Source of the DNA: Methanosarcinales archaeon Methan_01
GTDB taxonomy: Archaea; Halobacteriota; Methanosarcinia; Methanotrichales; Methanotrichaceae
Direction of reading: 5' to 3'
Length of the DNA stretch: 64,000 nucleotides
NCBI GenBank assembly: GCA_001602645.1
Contig: LUYE01000003.1
Span: 1 to 64,000, forward strand
Shown here in pieces: positions 19,358 through 27,274 of this stretch (its first letter is position 1; each line of letters begins with the position of its first letter). The translations under genes and the position numbers were made by a program. The notes beneath the pieces were generated by a model. That model did not search any database and was not told where the DNA came from. It saw only the letters and a list, made by a program, of their open reading frames with translations.

Positions 19358-20607
19358 TCGTCCAAAATATTTCTCAGATATTTCCCCGCTTTCATCGCCC
19401 CCTCCTGTACCTTAGGTATAGTAGACCTGAGAGAGCTCTGGATCTGGGAACGCTGGGATAACATGGAGCCGATCTTCTCTGCGATCGTCTCCGGGGCCAG
19501 CATATCCGGCCCCAGGCAATTATCGTCGCTGCCGAAGAGATCTCTATTGATCCCCCTGGCCTTGATGCTGTAGGCGAAGCTGAGGGTCGGCACCCCCGAC
19601 GAGAGGGCGGCGATCGTGGCGTGGGTCCGAGCCCCGGCGAAGACCGCCATCCTGCCTATGATCCACTTCGTCTCCGAAGCGTTGTATCTTGGAGGGACCA
19701 GGGTTATCTTCTCACGCCCATCCCGGATGCGAGAGACCGCCCGCCGCATGAACTCGTAATCGTTGGAGTCTGGGACCGTCACGTGGGGGATCATGTATAT
19801 GCGCATCCCGGTCCTCGCGGCCACCTCAGCGACGATCGATGCCGCCAACTCGGTCCACCGGTCGAGGTCCCCTCCGGTGACATAATTTGCCATCAGAGGG
19901 CTCAAGTTTATCCCGATCGAATCCTCCTCGATCGAGATCTCATCCTCAATTCCGGCCGGCTTCTCCGGATCCATCATGAAAGCAGGATCTGAGACGGGAT
20001 AGACGTTTTCAACAACGTCGATCCCCCTAAGGTAATCTATGGTGGCGGATTCTCTGGCGAAGATCCCCGTGACCTCCCGAAGGTGGCGGGCCATGTACCC
20101 CTCGTACTCGGGAATCTTATCGAAGGGGCCGACAGAAGCCCCCCAGATGACGATGGGCCTCCCCTTTTCGATGGCGATGTCATCGAGGTCGGTGAATAAG
20201 GTGGGAATCCCATAGTCGAGGGAGTAGTTGTCCCCGCCGACGGAGAGGACCGCCGCCGCTCCGTCGAGGTGAGGGATCATCTTTTGATATTCCAGGTACT
20301 TCAGCATCTCCGGGCGGAAGTAGCGCTTGTGCACATACGACCAGGTATAAGGCCTCCAGAAGTTTCGGAGGGCCTGCTCTCTGCTCATTCTTCCACAGGT
20401 TTGGAGATGGGTGATCGCCCCGTCCCTCTCCACCGCCCGCTGTCTATTGAACTGCTCATCGGAGGAGAAACGGCTGACGCAGATGAAGCAGGGGTCATTG
20501 AAGTGCTTCCGGAGGATCTTCACCGTCCCCCGAACGATCGCCTCACAACCCCGATTCTCATAAGGGGCGTTTCCGGCCAGAATAAATGACGGTCCCTCTT
20601 CATTCAT
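19354..20607 (-). CDS. Polysaccharide pyruvyl transferase family protein
   Basis: ATG 20607, inside the end of the FrhB-like gene (cATGAATGA overlap), is preferred to the ORF start at 20637. The protein has the CsaB/WcaK family start SFILAGNAPYENRGCEAIVRGTVKIL, then VLSVGGDNYSLDYG, IVIWGASVGPFD, FARESATIDYLRG and a C-terminal AGARTHATIAALSSGVPTLSFAYSIKARGI. Family members add a ketal pyruvate from phosphoenolpyruvate to a sugar, giving surface polymers a negative charge. Genes of this family often sit beside FrhB-like genes, as here. The acceptor sugar is unknown. Confidence 0.9.
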   Translation of the reverse strand: MNEEGPSFILAGNAPYENRGCEAIVRGTVKILRKHFNDPCFICVSRFSSDEQFNRQRAVERDGAITHLQTCGRMSREQALRNFWRPYTWSYVHKRYFRPEMLKYLEYQKMIPHLDGAAAVLSVGGDNYSLDYGIPTLFTDLDDIAIEKGRPIVIWGASVGPFDKIPEYEGYMARHLREVTGIFARESATIDYLRGIDVVENVYPVSDPAFMMDPEKPAGIEDEISIEEDSIGINLSPLMANYVTGGDLDRWTELAASIVAEVAARTGMRIYMIPHVTVPDSNDYEFMRRAVSRIRDGREKITLVPPRYNASETKWIIGRMAVFAGARTHATIAALSSGVPTLSFAYSIKARGINRDLFGSDDNCLGPDMLAPETIAEKIGSMLSQRSQIQSSLRSTIPKVQEGAMKAGKYLRNILDD

Positions 20608-21991
20608 GGTGGTTCCCCCGAAGGTGCCCCTGGACATATATAACGATTCTTATAGGGAGCGCCATAATCCATGCCGTCGTCCTTCCGCGAGAAAGCCGTT
20701 TCAGATCGGGGCCCATAGCTTCTCTGAGGCGGCCTGCGTCCTGATCTTCGGATTCAGCCCAGAAGGCCCTGCTCGACCGTCTCATCCTGTCCTTCAAGGC
20801 GATCTCGCGGCGGAGTAGGGGGCTTTTTTCTCTCGCTGGGCGGACCCGTTTCCTCAGCACCTCCCTCCCCATCTCTAGATCGAGATACAACCGATGCGCA
20901 AGGTGCCTCCGCTTAACGTCCACAACAGCCGCCTGACTCCGGATGACATCCTCCACTGGCACCGGTTCGGCCAAGATCCCTCCATCCTGGACGCCTCTTC
21001 GGATCAGATCCTCTATCAGTGGGGACCGGACGACCACCAGGTTCGTCCCCCGATAATCCCTTGAATAATCCGGAAGCCACGCATCCATGAAGGTCACATC
21101 TGCAACCTCAGCAAAGACGTCGTCGCAATAGTTGCAGGCCTTCGGGGTGAACCACCGGTTCGTCCAGGCCTCGGCGATGCCGTCGTTCCAGAAGATCCTC
21201 CGCTCATCTTCAGCCGTGGAGGTGAAGGCATAGTGATAATTGGTCGCAGGGTGGTCAGGGCTCTTTCCGCGGTATCGGACCTCCTTCACCTTCCCCGGCA
21301 GGCAGGCGAGGGAGGCGATGTACTCGGTGAAGGGGCGGCTCTTCATCTGCCCGCAGACGAGGCCAACGGTGACGACGACCCTCTCTCTTAGCTTTGGGTT
21401 CTTCTTCTGAGCCAACCGGATCGCCTTTATGAAGCAGGGAAGGCCGGTTACTGCATAGCTCCCCTGGGTATCGAGGATATGCCTGACGACCCCCGACATC
21501 TCCACAGGGTAGTAGGCGGAGCCAGCCCCGGTCCGCACCCCCTCCGGATCGTCGAAGACGAAGAAGGAGAAGAGCCCCTCAGGGTCGCCGGTGGGGGCGA
21601 CGCAGACGACATGATCGACGATCACCTCTGCCAGCAGCCTCTCCAGAAGCCAAGTCGCCATCCCCCCCGAGGCGCCTGCCGATCGGTGCTCATCTGCATA
21701 GCCGACGAAGGTGGCGAGGTGGTATCCGACCTCGGACCGATGGCCGATACCGGGGACGGAGCCATATAGAGCCTCACCTATCGTATCCTCGTCCTCTTCA
21801 TGATCTGCGAACGGACAGACCTTCAGGCAGAGGCCACATCCTCTGGTGCATGGCTCAACTTCGGCGGGGTTGTACTCGCCGTACCGGTTCCATGCCATCT
21901 CAAGGGCCTCCTCGGGACAGAGGGCGGCGCAGAGACCGCACCCGATGCAGAGTTCATGATCGACAACTTCTGTAACTACGTTTTTTTTCAC
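20600..21991 (-). CDS. FrhB/FdhB-like iron-sulfur flavoprotein in glycan cluster
   Basis: The 463-aa protein begins with a two-cluster ferredoxin domain (CIGCGLCAALCP near residue 15 and CTRGCGLCLKVCP near 48). The F420 hydrogenase/dehydrogenase beta-subunit domains follow (SAGASGGMATWLLERLL, YAVTGLPCFIKAIRLA, VGLVCGQMKSRPFTEYI, CNYCDDVFAEVADVTFMDAW). True FrhB and FdhB oxidise or reduce F420 with FAD. This longer form sits among glycosyltransferases and next to a pyruvyl transferase, where the family probably reduces a sugar or lipid intermediate; that is inference. It overlaps both neighbours (flippase upstream by 4 bases, pyruvyl transferase downstream by 8). Confidence 0.88.
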   Translation of the reverse strand: MKKNVVTEVVDHELCIGCGLCAALCPEEALEMAWNRYGEYNPAEVEPCTRGCGLCLKVCPFADHEEDEDTIGEALYGSVPGIGHRSEVGYHLATFVGYADEHRSAGASGGMATWLLERLLAEVIVDHVVCVAPTGDPEGLFSFFVFDDPEGVRTGAGSAYYPVEMSGVVRHILDTQGSYAVTGLPCFIKAIRLAQKKNPKLRERVVVTVGLVCGQMKSRPFTEYIASLACLPGKVKEVRYRGKSPDHPATNYHYAFTSTAEDERRIFWNDGIAEAWTNRWFTPKACNYCDDVFAEVADVTFMDAWLPDYSRDYRGTNLVVVRSPLIEDLIRRGVQDGGILAEPVPVEDVIRSQAAVVDVKRRHLAHRLYLDLEMGREVLRKRVRPAREKSPLLRREIALKDRMRRSSRAFWAESEDQDAGRLREAMGPDLKRLSRGRTTAWIMALPIRIVIYVQGHLRGNHHE

Positions 21992-23553
21992 GCGGCCAAT
22001 CTCCTGAACTTTGAAGGTATGTAGCTCTCGAAGAGCCTCCGCTCGTACCCGTTGAGCCCCACCTTCCAGACGAGAGGAAGGTACGCAACGGATACGACCA
22101 TACCGGCGACGACCAGCATAGACAGAGATGCGACTTCGACGAGAGAGGCAAGGGCCAACGCCACGATCCCGACAAGGATCGTCGCAAAGATCCCAGAAAG
22201 GATCGAAGGGGTGAAGGTCTGGACCTCAACCCCGAGCACCTTTGTCGCATACCATGGGGTGAAAAAGAAGTTCTTCAGGGTTAGAACGATCGCCCCCGCT
22301 GCCGCCACCCCGTAATAACCCCAGCCGGTCAGAAGCGGCAGGGCAACGGCGAGGGTGATATTACCGACCCCCAACAACAGAGTTGCAGCCCCCGGCACCC
22401 GAACTCTGTTATAGGCCACGTTTATCGAGAAGAGGGGCAAAACCGCCAGATTTACTGATAAATGAAAGGTCAGGAGGAGAATGAGAGGAGCGAGGACCGC
22501 AAACTCCGGGCCTACCCATACGGTGAGGATTTGTGGGGCAAGCCCACATACGAGACCGATCGGAAGGGCCATGGAAAGCCCCATCAGCTTGACCGCGCTC
22601 TTGGTTATCCGTATCAGGGTGTCCGTCTGCCCGCGGGCGTAGAAGGAGAGGATCGTCGGCATCAGAACGCCTGAAAGGATTCCAGCGACAGCTTGGAGGA
22701 GGAGGACCAACTGGAGAGGAATGGCGTACTGCCCCGCAGACGTCGCCCCGAAGAGGAGATTAACGACTATGAGAGCCACTGAATGAAAGAGAAGAGTCCC
22801 GATCTGGTTGACTACCACCCACCACCCCATCCCGCAGAGGTCCCTCACCCTCGAGCGGTCGAAATCTTGAATCGAGACCCGGAGGTGCGGACAGACCCGC
22901 CGGGCAAGGATGAATGATACTACGGAAGCGGCAGCAGCCCCAGCGAAGTAGGCACCGCCGACGAGGGCGAGGCTTGGACCGCGAAGGGTGAAGAGCAGGA
23001 CGATCAGCCCCGTTTGGACCAGGAGGCTGACGAGGTTGACGAGGTTCTGGAGGTCAAGGCGATTGAAGGCGAAGAGCTGGACCGTAAAGTTCCCGTTCCA
23101 GGAGCTGAGAAGAAACGCAGCAGATACCCCGAGAAAGAGGATGACAGCCCCCTTCTCTTCCCCTGCAGGAACGTCGAAGATGGTCGGAACAAACCAGGCG
23201 ACGACTAAGACCACTGGGACCATCAGGAGGACGAGGGCCGATAGGCCGACGAAGGCGGTGTTGAAGGTCCGGTTGGCGAGGGCATAGTCCCCCCGCTGGA
23301 GGTCGACGGTGAGGAACCGGGTGACTACGGTGTTCAGAGACTGGACGAAGATGGCCACGTACCCCGTGATGGAGGCCGCAAGCGGTATCAGCCCATATGC
23401 CGCAACCCCGAGGGTGGATATGAAGTAGGGGACGAGGAGGACGCCGATCCCGACGCTGACCAGGAAATATGCTATGTTGGCCAAAAGATTTCTGGGGAGC
23501 TGGGCGGCGAGGAGCTGGTTGTTCTCATCGGGCATGTCTATATCTATCTCCAA
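21988..23553 (-). CDS. Polysaccharide/oligosaccharide flippase (Wzx/MATE-like)
   Basis: The 521-aa protein is mostly hydrophobic, with about 12-14 predicted helices starting at LLANIAYFLVSVGIGVLLVPYFISTLGVAAYGLIPLAASITGYVAIF. That opening is typical of RfbX/Wzx flippases of the MVF superfamily. It should turn a lipid-linked oligosaccharide across the membrane so the polymer can be attached outside. The gene begins 13 bases after the upstream GT4 gene and its stop overlaps the FrhB-like start (ATGA). Confidence 0.93.
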   Translation of the reverse strand: MEIDIDMPDENNQLLAAQLPRNLLANIAYFLVSVGIGVLLVPYFISTLGVAAYGLIPLAASITGYVAIFVQSLNTVVTRFLTVDLQRGDYALANRTFNTAFVGLSALVLLMVPVVLVVAWFVPTIFDVPAGEEKGAVILFLGVSAAFLLSSWNGNFTVQLFAFNRLDLQNLVNLVSLLVQTGLIVLLFTLRGPSLALVGGAYFAGAAAASVVSFILARRVCPHLRVSIQDFDRSRVRDLCGMGWWVVVNQIGTLLFHSVALIVVNLLFGATSAGQYAIPLQLVLLLQAVAGILSGVLMPTILSFYARGQTDTLIRITKSAVKLMGLSMALPIGLVCGLAPQILTVWVGPEFAVLAPLILLLTFHLSVNLAVLPLFSINVAYNRVRVPGAATLLLGVGNITLAVALPLLTGWGYYGVAAAGAIVLTLKNFFFTPWYATKVLGVEVQTFTPSILSGIFATILVGIVALALASLVEVASLSMLVVAGMVVSVAYLPLVWKVGLNGYERRLFESYIPSKFRRLAA

Positions 23554-23566
23554 AGGGGATACATAT

Positions 23567-24631
23567 TTATAGCAAATTATTATATATATCCTCTATATTC
23601 TCTACTATCCGTCTCCAGTCGTAGCTCTCCAGGTCGCCTTCAACTACCCGTCCGATGGAGATCCTCATGGAATGAGCCAGCTCTTCTGAAGAGATATCTT
23701 CTGGCCGGACCGCCGATACGCCTCCGAACCTCTCCGCAAACTCGCCGAGCCCCCCGGCGGCGTTGACGACGGCTGGAGCCCCGGCCGCCAGAGCCTCCAG
23801 GACCGTCATCCCGAAGGCCTCAACGGAGGAGAGGTTTACGAAGAGGTCGCAGCTCTTCATCCACCTGTATTTGTCCTCCTCTGAGACGAATCCGAGGAGC
23901 TTAACCCTATCGGTCAGGTTCAGCCGCTCCGCCATCCTCTTCAGGTCATTCTGATAAATTCCCGTCCCGCCTATGAAGAACCGGAAATCCTCCGGGAGGT
24001 GCTCCATCGCCTCCACGACCCGGTCGACGTTCTTGTACCGATCGAGCCGCCCTATGTAGAGGATCAGCATCCCCTCCACCTCGAAGGGCTCCGCCCTTTT
24101 TATATCATCCAGATTTATGCCGTTGGGGATCACCTCGATCTTCTCCTCAAAACCGAAGTCCCTCGCCACCAGCCTTCTCTCATATTGAGAGACGCAGATG
24201 ATCCGATCCGCCACCTCGAAGATCCTCGATCCGATTTTCCTGTAGGGGCGATTTAGGATGTTCCGGAGGGGGGTGCTTCCTACGCCGTGGTAGTGAGGGG
24301 TGAAGACGAACTTCTCTCTATCGCAGGCCAGGGCCGCAAATAAGGCAGGAAAGGCGTGGTAGTTGTGGGCGTGGACGACGTCAAAGCCGCCCTGTTTTAA
24401 GTACGAGCGGATCGAAGGCGCGAAAAAGTAGGCCTCCCCCGGGGAGAGGGAACGGAGGCGGGTCACCTTTACGCCTTTGATCACCTCGCTTGGAGGAAGG
24501 CCCCCGGCGAGGTCGGCGGAGATCACCTCCACCTCGTGCCTCTCGGCAAGCATCTCGGCGATCTCCTGGACGTGCCTCTCCACCCCCCCGACGTTGGGGG
24601 AGTAGCGGTGGCATACTTGAGCGATCCTCAC
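23567..24631 (-). CDS. GT4 glycosyltransferase (PimA-like)
   Basis: The 354-aa GT-B enzyme has a glycine-rich N-terminal loop MRIAQVCHRYSPNVGGVERHVQEIAEML, an acceptor-domain VVHAHNYHAFPALFAALA, and a donor domain with LYIGRLDRYKNVDRVVEAM and NLSSVEAFGMTVLEALAAGAPAVVNAAGGLGEF (complete E-x7-E). It resembles enzymes that transfer mannose or glucose to lipid-linked acceptors. It lies 15 bases after the upstream GT2 gene and 13 before the flippase, so it is in the same operon. Donor sugar unknown. Confidence 0.93.
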   Translation of the reverse strand: MRIAQVCHRYSPNVGGVERHVQEIAEMLAERHEVEVISADLAGGLPPSEVIKGVKVTRLRSLSPGEAYFFAPSIRSYLKQGGFDVVHAHNYHAFPALFAALACDREKFVFTPHYHGVGSTPLRNILNRPYRKIGSRIFEVADRIICVSQYERRLVARDFGFEEKIEVIPNGINLDDIKRAEPFEVEGMLILYIGRLDRYKNVDRVVEAMEHLPEDFRFFIGGTGIYQNDLKRMAERLNLTDRVKLLGFVSEEDKYRWMKSCDLFVNLSSVEAFGMTVLEALAAGAPAVVNAAGGLGEFAERFGGVSAVRPEDISSEELAHSMRISIGRVVEGDLESYDWRRIVENIEDIYNNLL

Positions 24632-24646
24632 CCATCGACCCCCTCT

Positions 24647-25558
24647 TCAGCCCCTGATATTCGCGTCCGGCTCCCAAAAGACCGTCGCCCTCTTCGAGAG
24701 GAGCCGCCCCATCCCCCGGAGGAGGAACTGCTCCGTCTCGAGGAGGGTTCCGCCCCGGAACCCCAGCTTCATCATCGGCAGAAGGAGGGGCGAGAGAAGA
24801 AGAGGAAGGATCACCATCGCCGTGAAGTTGAAGGGAAATATGATAAGGCCGTAGAGGCCGTACCTCGGGTTGAGAAAGAGGGTCTTGTTCCGCCACATCA
24901 GCCTGACAAGGCCAGAGGCCCTCCTCGTCTTCTGCTCCTCCCTCCCCTCCTCGGAGGTCTTCTCGTAGAATATGACCGCCGGGTTGAGGATCGACCGATA
25001 CCCCTGCTTTCTTATCTTGAGGGAGAGCTCGCTATCGTCGGCGAGGGAGTCTTCGTCGATCTTCTGAAGCAGCCTCCTCCTGAAGGCGGTGAAAGGTCCG
25101 TGGGCGATGATGGTAGAGTCGATCCTCGACTCCAGGAGCTGGATCGTCATATTCAGGCCTCGGTAGCTCTCCTCGGATCTGGAGCCCATCGGGACCGCCC
25201 TCCCGGTGACGCAGCCGATCCTCTCGTCGGCGAAGGATGAGGCGGCGGATTTCAGGGCCTCCCTATCAAGCATGGCGTCGCAGTCAGTCTTGACTATCAC
25301 CTCCCCGGTGGCGATGGAGTAGCCCTTGTTCAGGCTGTAAGGGAGGCCGCGCCGCTCGTCCTCGTGATCGAGGATGAGCCGGATCTCCCCTCGACCTCTT
25401 AAGCGCTCCTCGACGATCTCGGGAGTCCTGTCGTCGGAGCAGTCGACGACGACCAGTTCCATATCTTTTTTTGGATAATTCAACTCAAGAGTATTTTCCA
25501 ACTTCTTTAAGATCGTCTTCTCTTCGTTGTAAGTCGGAATGACTATAGAAACTTTCAA
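24647..25558 (-). CDS. GT2 glycosyltransferase with C-terminal membrane segments
   Basis: TTG 25558 is preferred to the ORF start (GTG 25591). It begins directly with LKVSIVIPTYNEEKTILKKLENTL and has GGAGG about 10 bases upstream. The enzyme has ELVVVDCSDDRTPEIV, ATGEVIVKTDCDAMLDREAL (DxD as DCD), HGPFTAFRR and DDSELSLKIRKQGY (ED-like acid), then a hydrophobic pair YGLIIFPFNFTAMVILPLLLSPLLL. This is the arrangement of polyprenyl-phosphate or processive membrane GT2 enzymes. It is the first gene of the minus-strand glycan operon; a TATA-like catatatgtc lies near 25690-25700. Confidence 0.9.
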   Translation of the reverse strand: MKVSIVIPTYNEEKTILKKLENTLELNYPKKDMELVVVDCSDDRTPEIVEERLRGRGEIRLILDHEDERRGLPYSLNKGYSIATGEVIVKTDCDAMLDREALKSAASSFADERIGCVTGRAVPMGSRSEESYRGLNMTIQLLESRIDSTIIAHGPFTAFRRRLLQKIDEDSLADDSELSLKIRKQGYRSILNPAVIFYEKTSEEGREEQKTRRASGLVRLMWRNKTLFLNPRYGLYGLIIFPFNFTAMVILPLLLSPLLLPMMKLGFRGGTLLETEQFLLRGMGRLLSKRATVFWEPDANIRG

Positions 25559-25735
25559 CTCTTCAAGCCTCCGCCACCTCGAACTTGCCACCAGGCCTGG
25601 CGAGGACCTTCGCTTTATGGCCGATCGAAAGCGGCGTCTCGCCAGAGAGGAGCTCTACAGGTTCGTCTCCATCGAATAAAACTCCTGACATATATGATGA
25701 TCGCTGGATCTGGTCGCAACACCCCCATCCTCAGC

Positions 25736-27058
25736 CTATCCCGAACCCCCGACCGCCGCCTCCTCGATGAGAAGGTGGGGCGAGCCGTCGCTGACCGGGA
25801 CGAGCTGACCCGATTTGCCGCACCTTCCGCTGTTGAAGGAGAGGTCGTCGCCGACCGCCGTCACCCTCTCCAGGATCTCGAGGATGTGGCCTGAGAGGGA
25901 TACGTCCCGAAGAAGGGACGTCATCTCGCCGCCGCGGACGAGGTAGCCCCGCTTGGCGTTGAACTGGAATATCCCCTCGGCGGTGGAGACCTGGCCGCCC
26001 CGGCTCCCCAAGAGGTAGACCCCGTCCTTCATCTCCTCCAGGATCTCCGGGAGGCTCCAGCCGTCCCTCCCCGGAGGGATGTAGGTGTTGGACATCCTGA
26101 CTACAGGCCTTGAATTTCCTTGCGCCCTGGCGTTCCTAGGGACCCCGCCCAGGCGCGCCGCCGTCTCCCGGGAGTGGAGGTAGGAGATGAGGACGCCATC
26201 ATCCACCAGAACCGTCTCCTCGGTGGCGCTCCCCTCGTCGTCGAAGGGATAGAACCCGTAGAGGGGGAGGCTCGGATCGTCCTTGACGGTCACCAGCTCC
26301 GATCCGATCCGCTCGCCGATCTTCCCCTCCAGGATCGAGCCCCCCTCGAGGACGATGTCCGCCTCGGCGGCGTGGCCCACCGCCTCGTGGACGAAGACGC
26401 CGCCGAGCTCCTGGTCGACGACGACGGGATAGGCCCCCCCTCGGGGGGCCTTTGCGTCGAGGAGGGCCACCGCCGTCTCCCCCGCCCGCCGGGCGAGGCC
26501 CACCGCGTCGACATCCTCGAAGAGTTCCAGGCCGCAGGCTCCGGCCCGGCTCTCCATCCCGGCCTGATAGAGGCCTGACCGGCTCGCCACGGCGGTGACG
26601 TAGAATCCGACCCTCGTCGCCTCGGCCTCCAGATCTCGACCGTCGGAGCTGGAATAATCCGTCTTCAACAGAAGCTCGTTGTAGACCGCCTGGGTGCTCC
26701 CGACCCCCTCCACCTTCGCCGCCTTTTCGATCTCCCGGAGGAGATCGACCTTCTCCTCCAGGGATAGGCTCGCAGGATCCTTCTTTACTGGAACCTTGGC
26801 GCTCTTTCCGGGGATGGAGGGCGCGAGGTCCAACCTCTCGTCTCCGGCGATCCTCCAGGCGGCCCGCCTCGCCCTCTCCAGATCTCCCGGGAGGTCATCG
26901 AGGCTCTCGGTCTGGACGAATCCCCAGGACCCGCCCGCGAGGGCCCTGATGGCCGCCCCCTCAAAGAAGCTCTCCGAGATCTCGTCCAGCTCCCCGTTGT
27001 CGAGGACTATCCTGGTGCCCTTCCCCCGTATCACCCGCAGATCGTGAAACTCGTCCAT
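25736..27058 (-). CDS. tldD: TldD family metallopeptidase
   Basis: The 440-aa protein matches TldD: N-terminal domain with GTRIVLDNGELDEISESFFEGAAIRALAGGSWGF, the metal motif HEAVGHAAEADIV near residue 228, RPVVRMSNTYI, and a C-terminal FNSGRCGKSGQLVPVSDGSPHLLI carrying the conserved Cys. TldD pairs with TldE/PmbA to cleave unfolded peptides or mature modified peptides. No PmbA partner lies next to it here; the next gene on this strand upstream is LonB, 216 bp away. The product is soluble, with no signal peptide. Confidence 0.94.
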   Translation of the reverse strand: MDEFHDLRVIRGKGTRIVLDNGELDEISESFFEGAAIRALAGGSWGFVQTESLDDLPGDLERARRAAWRIAGDERLDLAPSIPGKSAKVPVKKDPASLSLEEKVDLLREIEKAAKVEGVGSTQAVYNELLLKTDYSSSDGRDLEAEATRVGFYVTAVASRSGLYQAGMESRAGACGLELFEDVDAVGLARRAGETAVALLDAKAPRGGAYPVVVDQELGGVFVHEAVGHAAEADIVLEGGSILEGKIGERIGSELVTVKDDPSLPLYGFYPFDDEGSATEETVLVDDGVLISYLHSRETAARLGGVPRNARAQGNSRPVVRMSNTYIPPGRDGWSLPEILEEMKDGVYLLGSRGGQVSTAEGIFQFNAKRGYLVRGGEMTSLLRDVSLSGHILEILERVTAVGDDLSFNSGRCGKSGQLVPVSDGSPHLLIEEAAVGGSG

Positions 27059-27274
27059 CTGATATCCATCTCCAGGCCTTCTCGACGAGGGGAGGGCGTT
27101 GGTACGACTTAACCCTGTCTATCATCCAAAATGAAACGGCCGGAGGGAAGGTGGATTATGAAAAAGAGTGGGCTCCAAGAAATGGTGAAGGATCGGGGGA
27201 ACGGCGAGCACCCTTCGCGACCTCGTTGAGAGAAGGCTTGCCTTTGAACGGGCGGTGGCCTCCTTTTGCCGCTA

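Noticed and set aside
27131-27229. 32-aa ORF between tldD and lonB on the plus strand (MKRPEGRWIMKKSGLQ)
   Set aside because: It has a GGTGG before an inner ATG, but no conservation signal can be judged and the sequence is only basic and short; not strong enough to list.
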